Assembly (NCBI GenBank): GCA_016871895.1
Contig: VHBO01000004.1
Span: 32,151-96,150, forward strand
Direction of reading: 5' to 3'
DNA from: Gemmatimonadota bacterium
GTDB lineage: Bacteria > Gemmatimonadota > Gemmatimonadetes > Gemmatimonadales > Gemmatimonadaceae
DNA length: 64,000 nucleotides
The notes under the pieces were generated by a model, which did not search any database, was not told the origin of the DNA, and worked only from the letters and a program-made list of their open reading frames with translations. This document shows positions 56,214 to 63,937 of this stretch, one piece after another; position 1 is the stretch's first letter; every line of letters begins with the position of its first letter. The position numbers and the translations under genes are program-made.

Positions 56214-56662
56214 AACGGGAGGGGCTTGTGAGTGCGGTACACGGTGCCGCGGAAGTGGCCGACAACCACGTCGTCTTGGTTACGTACGGTGACCTCGGCG
56301 AAGCCGATCTTGTTCGTTGTGGTCTGGCGCACGCCGGTGGCGGTCAGGACATCACCCGGGCGGACCGCCGCCGGATAACTGATGGTGCAATCGAGCGCGA
56401 CGCTGATCGTCCCATCGGAGTTGGTGCAGAAGGCGAGCGCGCTGTCGGCGAACGCGAAGACGATCCCGCCGTGGCCCGTGCCGAACCCATTCACCATCTC
56501 CGGGCGCACCGTCATCCTGAGGACGGCGCGACCTGCCTGGACCTCGACAAGCTCGATCCCGAGCCACTGCGAGAACGCGTCGCGCACGAGCATCCGCTCC
56601 ACCGTCTCACGGGCGAGCCGATCGGCGTCGGCGGGCGACGTCGGGATCGGAGCCGAGCTCAT
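56210..56662 (-). CDS. paaI: PaaI hotdog thioesterase
   Basis: The 150-residue hotdog-fold thioesterase has VNGFGTGHGGIVFAFADSALAFCTNSD with the catalytic Asp, DCTISYPAAVRPGDVLTATG and a terminal FRGTVYRTHK. It frees CoA from stalled ring-hydroxylated phenylacetyl-CoA intermediates. It overlaps paaH at the start and paaJ at the stop by 4 nt each. Confidence 0.95.
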   Translation of the reverse strand: MSSAPIPTSPADADRLARETVERMLVRDAFSQWLGIELVEVQAGRAVLRMTVRPEMVNGFGTGHGGIVFAFADSALAFCTNSDGTISVALDCTISYPAAVRPGDVLTATGVRQTTTNKIGFAEVTVRNQDDVVVGHFRGTVYRTHKPLPL

Positions 56663-57858
56663 CCGAGGAGCCGCCCGCCCTCGCGCACGATCCGCCGTAG
56701 CCGCGCGCTCGGACGGTACCGGTCCTCGCCATACTCGGCGTGCAGCCCCTCGAGGATCGCGAGGATCGTCGCGGGGCCGAGCGTGTCGCCCCAGGCGAGG
56801 AGGCCGCGGGGATAATTCACCCCCTTCGTCATCGCGAGCTCCACATCGGCCGGGCTCGCGATCCCGAAGTGCACCGCCTCGACCGCCTCGTTCACGAGCA
56901 TCGCGAGGATGCGGTGACAGATGGCCTCACCGAGGCCGAGGTCGGTCGTCGGTGAGGGCGCGGCCGCCCCGTCGCGATAGTCGTGATGCCCGCGCCCCGA
57001 CTTCCGGCCGAGGAGCCCCGCTTCGACGAGTCGCTGCTGCGTCACCGCGGGGCGGTAGCGAGGATCCTGGAAGGTCGCCTCGAAGACCGAGCAGGTGACC
57101 GCGAAGTTCACATCGTTCCCGATGAAGTCCATCAGCTCGAAGGGGCCCATCTTGAATCCGCCCCGCTCGCGCATCGCCCAGTCGATCGTCGCGGCGTCGG
57201 CAATCCCCTCTTCGAGGATCCGCAGCGCCTCGCCGTAGAAGGAGCGTGCCACGCGGTTCACGATGAACCCCGGCGTGTCCTTCGCGACCACGACGACCTT
57301 CCCCCACCCCGCGGCGAGCGCGCGTGCGGCCGCCGTGACCGCGGGGTCGGTGACGATCGCCGGGATCACCTCGACGAGGGGCATCACCGGGGCCGGATTG
57401 AAGAAGTGCAGCCCGATGACGCGGGCGGGATGCGCGCTCGCCCCCGCGATGGCGGCGACACTGAGCGAGGAGGTGTTCGTCGCGATCACGGCGTCGGCGG
57501 CGAGGACCGTATCGAGCGCCCGAACGAGCGCCTGCTTCGGCGCGAGCGCCTCGATGATCGCCTCGACCACGAGCCCGCACGCGGCGAAGGGTGCGAGCGC
57601 CGCCGCATCCGCGCCGACGTGGTACGAGATCCGCGCGAGCACCGCATCGGCCGCGGCCCGGTCGAGTCGCCCCTTCTCCACGTCGCGCGCCATCGCCTTC
57701 GCGTGCCCCGCCCGCGCCCGCTCGAGCGCCGGCGCGTGCGCGTCGGCGAGATGCACCGCGTGACCGTGCGCGGCCGCGACCTGCGCGATCCCCGCGCCCA
57801 TCGCCCCGGCGCCCACGACGCCGATCGGCGTCGACGAAGTCCACGGGCGCGACGTCAT
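56659..57858 (-). CDS. paaH: PaaH 3-hydroxyacyl-CoA dehydrogenase
   Basis: The 399-residue protein has the NAD motif IGVVGAGAMGAGIAQ, TNTSSLSVAAIA, GLHFFNPAPVMPLVEVIP and DTPGFIVNRVARSFYGEA. A second, shorter 3HCDH C-terminal domain carries the LAWGDTLGPATIL end. It is shorter than the ~500-residue PaaH of E. coli. It oxidises 3-hydroxyadipyl-CoA to 3-oxoadipyl-CoA. ATG 57858 overlaps paaG by 4 nt. Confidence 0.94.
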   Translation of the reverse strand: MTSRPWTSSTPIGVVGAGAMGAGIAQVAAAHGHAVHLADAHAPALERARAGHAKAMARDVEKGRLDRAAADAVLARISYHVGADAAALAPFAACGLVVEAIIEALAPKQALVRALDTVLAADAVIATNTSSLSVAAIAGASAHPARVIGLHFFNPAPVMPLVEVIPAIVTDPAVTAAARALAAGWGKVVVVAKDTPGFIVNRVARSFYGEALRILEEGIADAATIDWAMRERGGFKMGPFELMDFIGNDVNFAVTCSVFEATFQDPRYRPAVTQQRLVEAGLLGRKSGRGHHDYRDGAAAPSPTTDLGLGEAICHRILAMLVNEAVEAVHFGIASPADVELAMTKGVNYPRGLLAWGDTLGPATILAILEGLHAEYGEDRYRPSARLRRIVREGGRLLG

Positions 57859-58646
57859 CGGCCGCGATAGACCGGGGCGCGCTTCGCGAGGAAGGCCCGC
57901 ACCCCTTCCTCGTAATCCGCCGTGCGTCCCGCCTCCTGCATCAACTGGGCTTCGCACTCGAGCTGCGCCTCGAGCCCGTTCGCCCACGAGGCGTTCATCG
58001 CCCGCTTGGTGAGGCCGAACCCCCGCGTCGCCTGCGTGGCGAGCCGTGCTGCCAGCCCGAGGGCGTGCTCCATCAGCGACTCCGCCGGCGCGACGTCCCA
58101 GATCAACCCCCAGTCCTTTGCCTGCGCCGCGGTCACCTTCTCCCCGAGGAAGAAGAGCCCCGTCGCGCGCTGCGGTCCCACGAGCCGCGGGACGAAGAAG
58201 GTCCCGCTGGTGTCGGGGATGAGCCCGAGCTTGGCGAAGCTCTGCACGAAGGTCGCCGACTCCGCCGCGATGGTGAGGTCGCAGGCGAAGGCGATGTTCG
58301 CACCCGCCCCCGCGGCGACGCCGTTCACCGCGGCGATCACCGGCTTCTCAAGCTGCCGGATCGCCAGGATGATCGGGTTGAAGCTCGCCCGGACGACCTC
58401 GCTGATATCCGGCATCGGGCCGTCGGCCTCGGGGAGGACCTCGCTCAGGTCCTGGCCGGCGCAGAACCCGCGCCCTGCCCCGGTGAGGAGGACGGCACGG
58501 ACGGCATCGTCTTCAGCCGCCGTCGCAAACTCGGCCTGCAGCGCGGCCGCCATCGGCCGGGTGAACGAGTTGAGCACCTCGGGCCGGTGCAGCGTCAGCA
58601 CGAGGACCCCATCGCGGAGCTCGCGGAGGATAAGCGGGCTGGACAT
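57855..58646 (-). CDS. paaG: PaaG enoyl-CoA hydratase/isomerase
   Basis: The 263-residue crotonase has LTLHRPEVLNSFTRPM, GAGRGFCAGQDLSEV and VNGVAAGAGANIAFACDLTIA (oxyanion hole). SFAKLGLIPDTSGTFFVPRLVG and a terminal GVRAFLAKRAPVYRGR follow. PaaG isomerises ring-1,2-epoxyphenylacetyl-CoA to oxepin-CoA and also acts in the later beta-oxidation steps. It heads the paaGHIJYZ operon; every junction down to paaJ overlaps. TATCTT ends 6 nt before ATG 58646, so the operon mRNA appears leaderless. Confidence 0.94.
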   Translation of the reverse strand: MSSPLILRELRDGVLVLTLHRPEVLNSFTRPMAAALQAEFATAAEDDAVRAVLLTGAGRGFCAGQDLSEVLPEADGPMPDISEVVRASFNPIILAIRQLEKPVIAAVNGVAAGAGANIAFACDLTIAAESATFVQSFAKLGLIPDTSGTFFVPRLVGPQRATGLFFLGEKVTAAQAKDWGLIWDVAPAESLMEHALGLAARLATQATRGFGLTKRAMNASWANGLEAQLECEAQLMQEAGRTADYEEGVRAFLAKRAPVYRGR

Positions 58647-58652
58647 ATCCGA

Positions 58653-58658
58653 AAGATA
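58653..58658 (-). promoter_or_regulatory. -10 box TATCTT of the leaderless paaG operon promoter
   Basis: TATCTT on the minus strand is followed by TCGGAT and ATG 58646. It lies in a 54-bp divergent region shared with the E1 fusion gene, whose own weak -10 (CAGATT, 58689-58694) ends 6 nt before ATG 58701. Confidence 0.55.
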
Positions 58659-58700
58659 GGGGGCGTTCCCCTCCTCCGGGCCCCCGGCCAGATTCCCCTG

Positions 58701-60827
58701 ATGCCGCGCACCCCCCTCCCCGACCTCGATTGGCGTCGTATCGCCTTCCACGTCCTCGCCTGTCGGGCGATGGACGAGCTGGAGGAGGCAATCAACCGGG
58801 GCGAGCGCCTCGGGGCGCGGCCCGAGCCCGGCGGACGGAAGCAGGTCCCGCGCGAGCACCTCGTGCTCTATCAGTTCTCCGCTCGCGGGCACGACGTCGC
58901 GCAGTGCATCCTCGGTGCGATGCTCGACGGCACGCGCGACGCCGCCGGTGCCTATTACCGCAGCCGCCCGCTCCTCCTCTCCCTCGGGCTCCCGTACGCC
59001 GACGCCCTCGGCTCCCCCCTCGGCCGCCGCGGCGGCTTCTCCGACGGGCGCGACATCGGCGTGGTGTGCAACCTCCCGCGCGCCGAGGGCCCCGTCGTCC
59101 TGCCGATGGCGGGGGACGTCGGCTCGCAGTACACCCCGGTCGCCGGGTGGGCGCAGGCCGTCACCTACCACCGGGACGTCCTGCGTGACGCGCGGTGGAA
59201 CGGATCGATCGGCGTCGCGCTCGGCGGCGACGGCTCCGTCGCCACGAATGGTTTCTGGTCGGCGCTCACGATGGCGACGACGCTCCGGCTCCCGATGCTC
59301 TTCTACGTGGAGGACAACGGCCTCGGGATCTCGGTGGGCGGCGAGATGCAGACGCCGGGCGGGAACATCGCCGCGAACCTCGCCGCCTTCGGCGAGCTCT
59401 TCGTGCGCGATGGCGACGGTTGCGATCCGATCGCCGCGGCGACGCTCCTGCAAAAGTGCGTGGCGCACGTGCGGAGCGGCGCGGGCCCGGCGCTCGTGCG
59501 GCTCACTGTCCCGCGGCTCTCGAGCCACTCTGGCCCAGACAACCAGAAGGGGTACCGGACCGAGGCGGAGATCGCCGCAGATCAGACGCGCGATCCGCTA
59601 CCGCGGCTGAAGGCGGCACTCGTGCCGGCCGTGATGTCGCCCGCGGAGTGGACCACCCTCGAGGCCGAGGTGATGGATGCCGTCGAGTCGGCGCTCGCGG
59701 AGGCGCGCGCACGCCCCGCCCCCGATCCCGCCACCATCGACCGGTTCCTCCACGCCGACGTCGGCCCCGACGCCGCCGAGGCGATACTCGGCGGCCTCTC
59801 ACGCGACGAGCGTGACGCGCTCCGCGGCACCGACGTCCCCGCGCCCGATGGACCACCGCTGCGATTCGCCGAGGCGGTGCGACGCACCCTCCGGCGCGAG
59901 CTGGAGGTCAATCCCAAGCTTGTCGTCTTCGGGGAGGATGTCGGCAAGAAGGGCGGCGTGCACCTCGTCACCGAGGGACTGCAGCGCGACTTCGGCGCCG
60001 CGCGCGTCTTCGATACGAGCCTCTCCGAGGAAGGGATCATCGGGCGCGCGTCGGGACTCGCGATGAGCGGTCTGATGCCCGTCGCCGAGATCCAGTTCCG
60101 GAAATACGCCGACCCCGCGACGGAGCAACTGAACAACACGGGGACGATGCGCTGGCGCACGGCGAACCGCTTCGCGGCGCCGATGGTCGTGCGGATGCCC
60201 GGCGGCTTCGGCAAGGATGTCGGCGACCCCTGGCACAGCCTCAGCGATGAGGTCCGCTTCGCACACGCGTACGGGTGGCAGGTCGCGATCCCCTCCAACG
60301 CCTCCGATGCGGTAGGGCTCCTCCGCGCCGCGATGCGGAGCCCGAACCCGACGATCTTCTTCGAGCATCGCTCGCTGTTGATGACCGGGACCGGGAGCGC
60401 GCCATATCCGGGCGACGACTACGTGCTCCCCTTCGGCCGTGCCGCGATCCGCCGCACGGGCACCGACTGCACACTGGTGACCTGGGGGGCGATGGTCCAT
60501 CGTTGCCTCGAGGCGGCGGAGCGCTTCGGCGACCGAGTCGAGGTGATCGACCTGCGAACGATCGCGCCGTGGGATCGCGACGCGGTGCTCACGTCGGTCA
60601 CGAAGACGGGGCGCTGCGTGATCGTGCACGAGGACAATCGGACAGCGGGGTTCGGCGCCGAGGTGGCCGGCGTGATTGCGGAGGCGGCATTCTGGCGCCT
60701 CGATGCCCCCGTGCAGCGCGTGGCGCCAGCCGACATCCCGATGCCGTACCACGAGGTGCTGCTCGAGGCGGTGCTGCCGGGAGTCGAGCGGATCGCCGAG
60801 GCGCTCGAGGCGACGCTCTCGGCCTGA
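58701..60827 (+). CDS. 2-oxoacid dehydrogenase E1, alpha and beta subunits fused
   Basis: The 708-residue protein joins an E1-alpha domain (about 1-370: HDVAQCILGAMLDG, YYRSRPLLLSLGLP, the thiamine-diphosphate motif GGDGSVATNG with Asp177, FYVEDNGLG) to an E1-beta domain (about 385-705: FAEAVRRTLRREL, VVFGEDVGKKGG, FDTSLSEEGIIGRASGLA, IVHEDNRTAGFGAEVA). A branched-chain or pyruvate-type substrate is likely. Such one-chain E1 enzymes are known in some phyla. E2 and E3 partners are not in the window. It sits divergently from paaG, splitting the two paa blocks; it could feed acyl-CoA from aromatic amino-acid keto acids (inference). Confidence 0.93.
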   Translation: MPRTPLPDLDWRRIAFHVLACRAMDELEEAINRGERLGARPEPGGRKQVPREHLVLYQFSARGHDVAQCILGAMLDGTRDAAGAYYRSRPLLLSLGLPYADALGSPLGRRGGFSDGRDIGVVCNLPRAEGPVVLPMAGDVGSQYTPVAGWAQAVTYHRDVLRDARWNGSIGVALGGDGSVATNGFWSALTMATTLRLPMLFYVEDNGLGISVGGEMQTPGGNIAANLAAFGELFVRDGDGCDPIAAATLLQKCVAHVRSGAGPALVRLTVPRLSSHSGPDNQKGYRTEAEIAADQTRDPLPRLKAALVPAVMSPAEWTTLEAEVMDAVESALAEARARPAPDPATIDRFLHADVGPDAAEAILGGLSRDERDALRGTDVPAPDGPPLRFAEAVRRTLRRELEVNPKLVVFGEDVGKKGGVHLVTEGLQRDFGAARVFDTSLSEEGIIGRASGLAMSGLMPVAEIQFRKYADPATEQLNNTGTMRWRTANRFAAPMVVRMPGGFGKDVGDPWHSLSDEVRFAHAYGWQVAIPSNASDAVGLLRAAMRSPNPTIFFEHRSLLMTGTGSAPYPGDDYVLPFGRAAIRRTGTDCTLVTWGAMVHRCLEAAERFGDRVEVIDLRTIAPWDRDAVLTSVTKTGRCVIVHEDNRTAGFGAEVAGVIAEAAFWRLDAPVQRVAPADIPMPYHEVLLEAVLPGVERIAEALEATLSA

Positions 60828-60840
60828 CCCGCGCGGCGGC

Positions 60841-61005
60841 TCAGTGGAAGAGCACGTGCCACACCACGTAGAGCCAGCCGAAGAGCCCGTGGACGATCGC
60901 CCAGAAGACCGACTCATTGAGATGGAACGAGATGGCCATCGCGAGCGCGGAGCCGAAGCCCACGCCGGCCTTGGTGATCTCGAAGCGGGTGGCGGTGCCG
61001 TTCAT
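60841..61005 (-). CDS. Small membrane protein, 54 residues
   Basis: The small ORF encodes one or two hydrophobic segments: a GVGFGSALAMAISFHLNESV helix, then FWAIVHGLFGWLYVVWHVLFH at the C-terminus. The phrase GxGSALAxxIS...S.xWAIxHGxxGWxYVxY recalls small uncharacterised proteins often seen in Bacteroidota-like genomes, so it is probably real despite its size. Its ATG overlaps the stop of a 44-codon ORF upstream (ATGA). Possibly last gene of the paaABCD transcript. Function unknown. Confidence 0.72.
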   Translation of the reverse strand: MNGTATRFEITKAGVGFGSALAMAISFHLNESVFWAIVHGLFGWLYVVWHVLFH

Positions 61006-61136
61006 CGTGTGCTCGGGTTGTGAGGGTGCGCTTCGGGGGTCGTGGCGGCGGAAGCTGCCGATGACGCGGCCAGCGCCGCCACGACCTCGTCATCGGTGAC
61101 CTGCGGGAAGTCGCGGTACCACTGCGCGTCCCGCAC
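61002..61136 (-). CDS. Small ORF, 44 residues, unknown
   Basis: GTG 61136 to TGA 61002 encodes VRDAQWYRDFPQVTDDEVVAAL followed by an Ala/Ser/Thr-rich tail. The WYRDFPxVTDDEVxA segment looks like a short amphipathic helix of a real protein. The 4-nt ATGA overlap with the small membrane protein supports coupled translation. No family recognised; a remnant is possible. Confidence 0.45.
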   Translation of the reverse strand: MRDAQWYRDFPQVTDDEVVAALAASSAASAATTPEAHPHNPSTR

Positions 61137-61137
61137 C

Positions 61138-61209
61138 CTAGGCGGCCTCGCGCCGCGCGAGCGCGCGCCCCGCCTCCTGCCGATCCGTGAACCGCGCGCC
61201 GTCCGACAC
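61138..61209 (-). pseudogene. 23-codon fragment resembling a phosphoribosyltransferase N-terminus
   Basis: GTG 61209 opens a frame reading VSDGARFTDRQEAGRALARREAA and then TAG at 61138. The FTDRQEAGRALA segment is like the opening helix of phosphoribosyltransferase-domain proteins, which run about 200 residues. Here it stops at once and the next ORF is in another frame, so this may be a truncated remnant or chance. Confidence 0.3.
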
Positions 61210-61234
61210 CGCGCCTCCCGTCCTGCGGCCGCGA

Positions 61235-61729
61235 TCAGATCGCCTTGAACTCGTCGAATGGTTGCCGACAGCTCGTGCAGACGTGGATCGCCTTGCAGGC
61301 GGTACTCCCGAACTCGCTCCGCAGTTCCGTGGCGGTGGAGCCGCACCACGGACACGGCACGGGCGGGCGGGCACGCGTGAGGGTGACGAGGGCGCCGCCG
61401 TCCGCCTTTCCCGGAGGGGCGATCCCATACGCCCGCAGCTTCTCTCGCGCCGACTCGGAGATCCAATCCGTCGTCCATGCCGGCGAGAGCACCGTTGTGA
61501 CCGTGACGGCGGTCGCGCCGGCGGCGAGGAGCGCGCTCCGCACATCCTTCTCGATCTCGAACATCGCGGGGCAGCCCGAGTAGGTGGGCGTGATCGTCAC
61601 CGCGACCGCGCCCGTCCCATCGACCGCGACGTCACGGATGATACCGAGCTCGACCACGCTGATGACCGGCACCTCGGGATCGGGGACGCCGTCGAGCGCG
61701 CGCCAGGCGGCGTCGGCGGTGAGGGTCAC
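61235..61729 (-). CDS. paaD: PaaD, 1,2-phenylacetyl-CoA epoxidase subunit (MIP18/DUF59 plus zinc ribbon)
   Basis: The 164-residue protein has the DUF59/MIP18 domain (about 1-105: VPDPEVPVISVVELGIIRDV, TPTYSGCPAM) and a C-terminal zinc ribbon (VPCPWCGS, CTSCRQPFDEFKAI). PaaD is thought to help mature the Fe centres of the epoxidase. The start is GTG 61729, 7 nt after paaC. The last five residues, EFKAI, are typical of PaaD. Confidence 0.95.
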   Translation of the reverse strand: MTLTADAAWRALDGVPDPEVPVISVVELGIIRDVAVDGTGAVAVTITPTYSGCPAMFEIEKDVRSALLAAGATAVTVTTVLSPAWTTDWISESAREKLRAYGIAPPGKADGGALVTLTRARPPVPCPWCGSTATELRSEFGSTACKAIHVCTSCRQPFDEFKAI

Positions 61730-61736
61730 CCGCGAC

Positions 61737-62576
61737 TCACCACGTCGCGCCGGGGTGCGAGCGCGCCACGATCTGCATCACCGAGAGCAGGTGCCCGAGA
61801 TGCTCCGTGTGCCGCCCCACCCGTCCACCGCGCCGCATCGCCGCGTCCGCGGGGCGCGTGAGCGTCGCGCGTTGAAGCACATCGTCCACCACCTGGTCCC
61901 AGCGTGAGCGGATCGCAGCCATATCGACCGTGAAGCTGAGCGCGGCGACCGCGGTGTCGATCTCGTCCTGCGCGAAGAGCTCGCCCGTATAGCGCCAGCA
62001 GTCGTCGAGCGCGCGCTGGACGCGGCCGTGACTCTCGGGCGTCCCGTCGCCGAGTCGCACCACCCATTCCGACGTGTGCCGGAGGTGGTACTTCGCCTCT
62101 TTGATCGCCTTGGCCGCGACGCCCGCGAGCCCGGCGTGCGGCGCCGCGAGGAGCGCCTCCCAGAGGAAGACACTGTGCGCACTCACCAGGAACTGCCGCA
62201 CGATGGTGAAGCCGAAGTCGCCGTTGGGGAGCTCCATCAGGAGCGCGTTCCGGAACTGGACTCCATCCCGCCAATACGCGAGCGCATCCTCGTCGCGCCC
62301 CGTCCCTTCGGCTTCACCCGCGAGCCGCAGTAGCGAGGCCGCCTGCCCGATGAGGTCGAGCGCCATATTCGAGAGCGCAATGTCCTCCTCGAGGATCGGC
62401 CCGTGTCCGCACCACTCAGAGAGCCGGTGCCCGAGGATCAAACGATCATCCCCGAGTCGGAGCAGATACTCCACCATCGGGGGACCGAGCACCGGGCCGC
62501 GGGATGTACCGGCGACGGCGCGCACCCCCGCCTGGGCTTCGCCCGCGGCGATGCCGAGCTCCTCGGACTCCGCCAT
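61737..62576 (-). CDS. paaC: PaaC, structural subunit of phenylacetyl-CoA epoxidase
   Basis: The 279-residue ferritin-like helical protein has EYLLRLGDDRLILGHRLSEWCGHGPILEEDIALSN, FRNALLMELPNGDFGFTIVRQF and AAKAIKEAKYHLRHTSEWVVRLGDGT. It pairs with PaaA but lacks a complete di-iron site, as usual. Its ATG overlaps the paaB stop by 1 nt (TGATG). Confidence 0.96.
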   Translation of the reverse strand: MAESEELGIAAGEAQAGVRAVAGTSRGPVLGPPMVEYLLRLGDDRLILGHRLSEWCGHGPILEEDIALSNMALDLIGQAASLLRLAGEAEGTGRDEDALAYWRDGVQFRNALLMELPNGDFGFTIVRQFLVSAHSVFLWEALLAAPHAGLAGVAAKAIKEAKYHLRHTSEWVVRLGDGTPESHGRVQRALDDCWRYTGELFAQDEIDTAVAALSFTVDMAAIRSRWDQVVDDVLQRATLTRPADAAMRRGGRVGRHTEHLGHLLSVMQIVARSHPGATW

Positions 62577-62887
62577 CAGAAAATCCGGATGCCGCGCGGC
62601 GCGATGTAGAACTGCGGGTGGCGATACGCCTTGTCGTTCCCCGGATCGAAGAACGGCCCCGCGTCCGACGGCGCCGACGCCGTGATCGCGGTGCTCGGCA
62701 CCACCCAGAGGTTCACCGCCTCGCCGCGCCGCGCATACACGTCGCGCGCGTTCTGCAGCGCGTGCTCGGCGTCGGTCGCGTGAACGCTTCCTGCGTGCTC
62801 GAAGGGCTGCCCCTGGTTCTCCTGGGTGAAGACCTCCCAGAGGGGCCAGTGGCTGTCGCCCACCGGCGCGCCCGACGCGTCGCTCAT
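62576..62887 (-). CDS. paaB: PaaB, small subunit of phenylacetyl-CoA epoxidase
   Basis: The 103-residue protein has WPLWEVFTQENQGQPFEHAGSVHA, DAEHALQNARDVYARRGEAVNLWVV and a terminal YRHPQFYIAPRGIRIF. PaaB bridges PaaAC dimers. Its start and stop each share one nucleotide with neighbouring genes (TGATG), giving tight translational coupling. Confidence 0.96.
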   Translation of the reverse strand: MSDASGAPVGDSHWPLWEVFTQENQGQPFEHAGSVHATDAEHALQNARDVYARRGEAVNLWVVPSTAITASAPSDAGPFFDPGNDKAYRHPQFYIAPRGIRIF

Positions 62888-63855
62888 CAGGCCGCCGCCG
62901 TCGCCTGCGACCGCTTGGCGGCGTGTGCCGCCGCGGCCTCGCGCACCCAGCGCCCTTCGTCGTGCGCCGCACGCCGCGCCTCGAGGCGCTCGCGGTTGCA
63001 CGGGCCGTTCCCCGCGATGACCTCCTGGAACTCCGACCAGTCGATGGGCCCGAAGTCCCAGTTCTTCGTCTCGGCGTTGTAGCGGAGGTCCGGGTCCGGC
63101 AGCGTGATCCCCAGCTCCTGCGCCTGCGGGACGGTCAGGTTGATGAAGCGCTGGCGAAGCTCGTCGTTCGTCTTCCGCTTCACGCGCCACTTGAGCAACT
63201 CGGCCGTGTTCGGCGAATGCGTGTCCGACGGGCCGAACATCATCAGGGAGGGCCACCAGAAGCGGTTCACGGCGTCCTGCAGCATCTCGCGCTGGGCGGG
63301 GGTGCCCTTCGCGAGCGTCATGCAGATCTCGTAGCCCTGCCGCTTGTGGAAGTTCTCCTCCTTGCAGATGCGCACCATCGCGCGGGCATAGGGGCCGTAG
63401 GAGGTCTTGGCGAGGATCGTCTGGTTCACGATCGCCGCACCGTCCACCAGCCAGCCGATCACGCCCATATCCGCCCACGAGAGCGTCGGATAGTTGAAGA
63501 TGCTCGAGTACTTCGCCGTGCCGTCGAGCAGCTGGTTGTAGAGGTCGAACCGGTCGACGCCGAGCGTCTCCGTGCCGCAGTAGATGTAGAGCCCATGCCC
63601 CGCCTCGTCCTGCACCTTCGCGATCAGCGACTGCTTGCGACGCAGCGAGGGGGCGCGGGTGATCCAGTTCCCCTCCGGGAGCATCCCGACGATCTCGGAA
63701 TGGGCGTGCTGGGACATCATGCGCGTGAGCTGCGACCGGTAGCGGACCGGCATCCAGTCCTTGGGCTCGATGCTCTCCCCGGCCGCGATGCGGGCCTCGA
63801 AGGCGGCGACCTGAGCCGGGTCGTCCGCGGGGAGCTGGCGGATGGTCGTGGTCAT
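62887..63855 (-). CDS. paaA: PaaA, catalytic di-iron subunit of phenylacetyl-CoA epoxidase
   Basis: The 322-residue subunit epoxidises the ring of phenylacetyl-CoA. The di-iron motifs are DEAGHG (Glu84, His87) and EENFHK (Glu167, His170), with a carboxylate helix around [15 protein letters not shown]. Also visible are [15 protein letters not shown] and [15 protein letters not shown] 63855 was chosen over an in-frame ATG 48 nt upstream because TAGTTT ends 7 nt before it. It heads paaABCD; the reductase subunit paaE is not in the cluster. Confidence 0.96.
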   Translation of the reverse strand: MTTTIRQLPADDPAQVAAFEARIAAGESIEPKDWMPVRYRSQLTRMMSQHAHSEIVGMLPEGNWITRAPSLRRKQSLIAKVQDEAGHGLYIYCGTETLGVDRFDLYNQLLDGTAKYSSIFNYPTLSWADMGVIGWLVDGAAIVNQTILAKTSYGPYARAMVRICKEENFHKRQGYEICMTLAKGTPAQREMLQDAVNRFWWPSLMMFGPSDTHSPNTAELLKWRVKRKTNDELRQRFINLTVPQAQELGITLPDPDLRYNAETKNWDFGPIDWSEFQEVIAGNGPCNRERLEARRAAHDEGRWVREAAAAHAAKRSQATAAA

Positions 63856-63862
63856 ATGTGTT

Positions 63863-63868
63863 AAACTA
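63863..63868 (-). promoter_or_regulatory. -10 box TAGTTT of the leaderless paaABCD promoter
   Basis: TAGTTT on the minus strand is followed by AACACAT and ATG 63855. The 20-bp inverted repeat at 63876-63895 lies where the -35 and spacer would be. Confidence 0.6.
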
Positions 63869-63875
63869 CAGAGCC

Positions 63876-63895
63876 GGCTACCGCGCAGGGTAGCC
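63876..63895. promoter_or_regulatory. 20-bp inverted repeat, probable operator between paaA and the divergent gene
   Basis: GGCTACC (63876-63882) and GGTAGCC (63889-63895) are perfect 7-bp arms with a 6-nt spacer, covering the -35 region of the paaA promoter. A PaaR/TetR-type repressor responsive to phenylacetyl-CoA is the natural candidate; none is in the window. Confidence 0.6.
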
Positions 63896-63937
63896 ATTGG
63901 CACCTCCCCGCCGCACCCCTCTCGTCAGGTCCAATCC

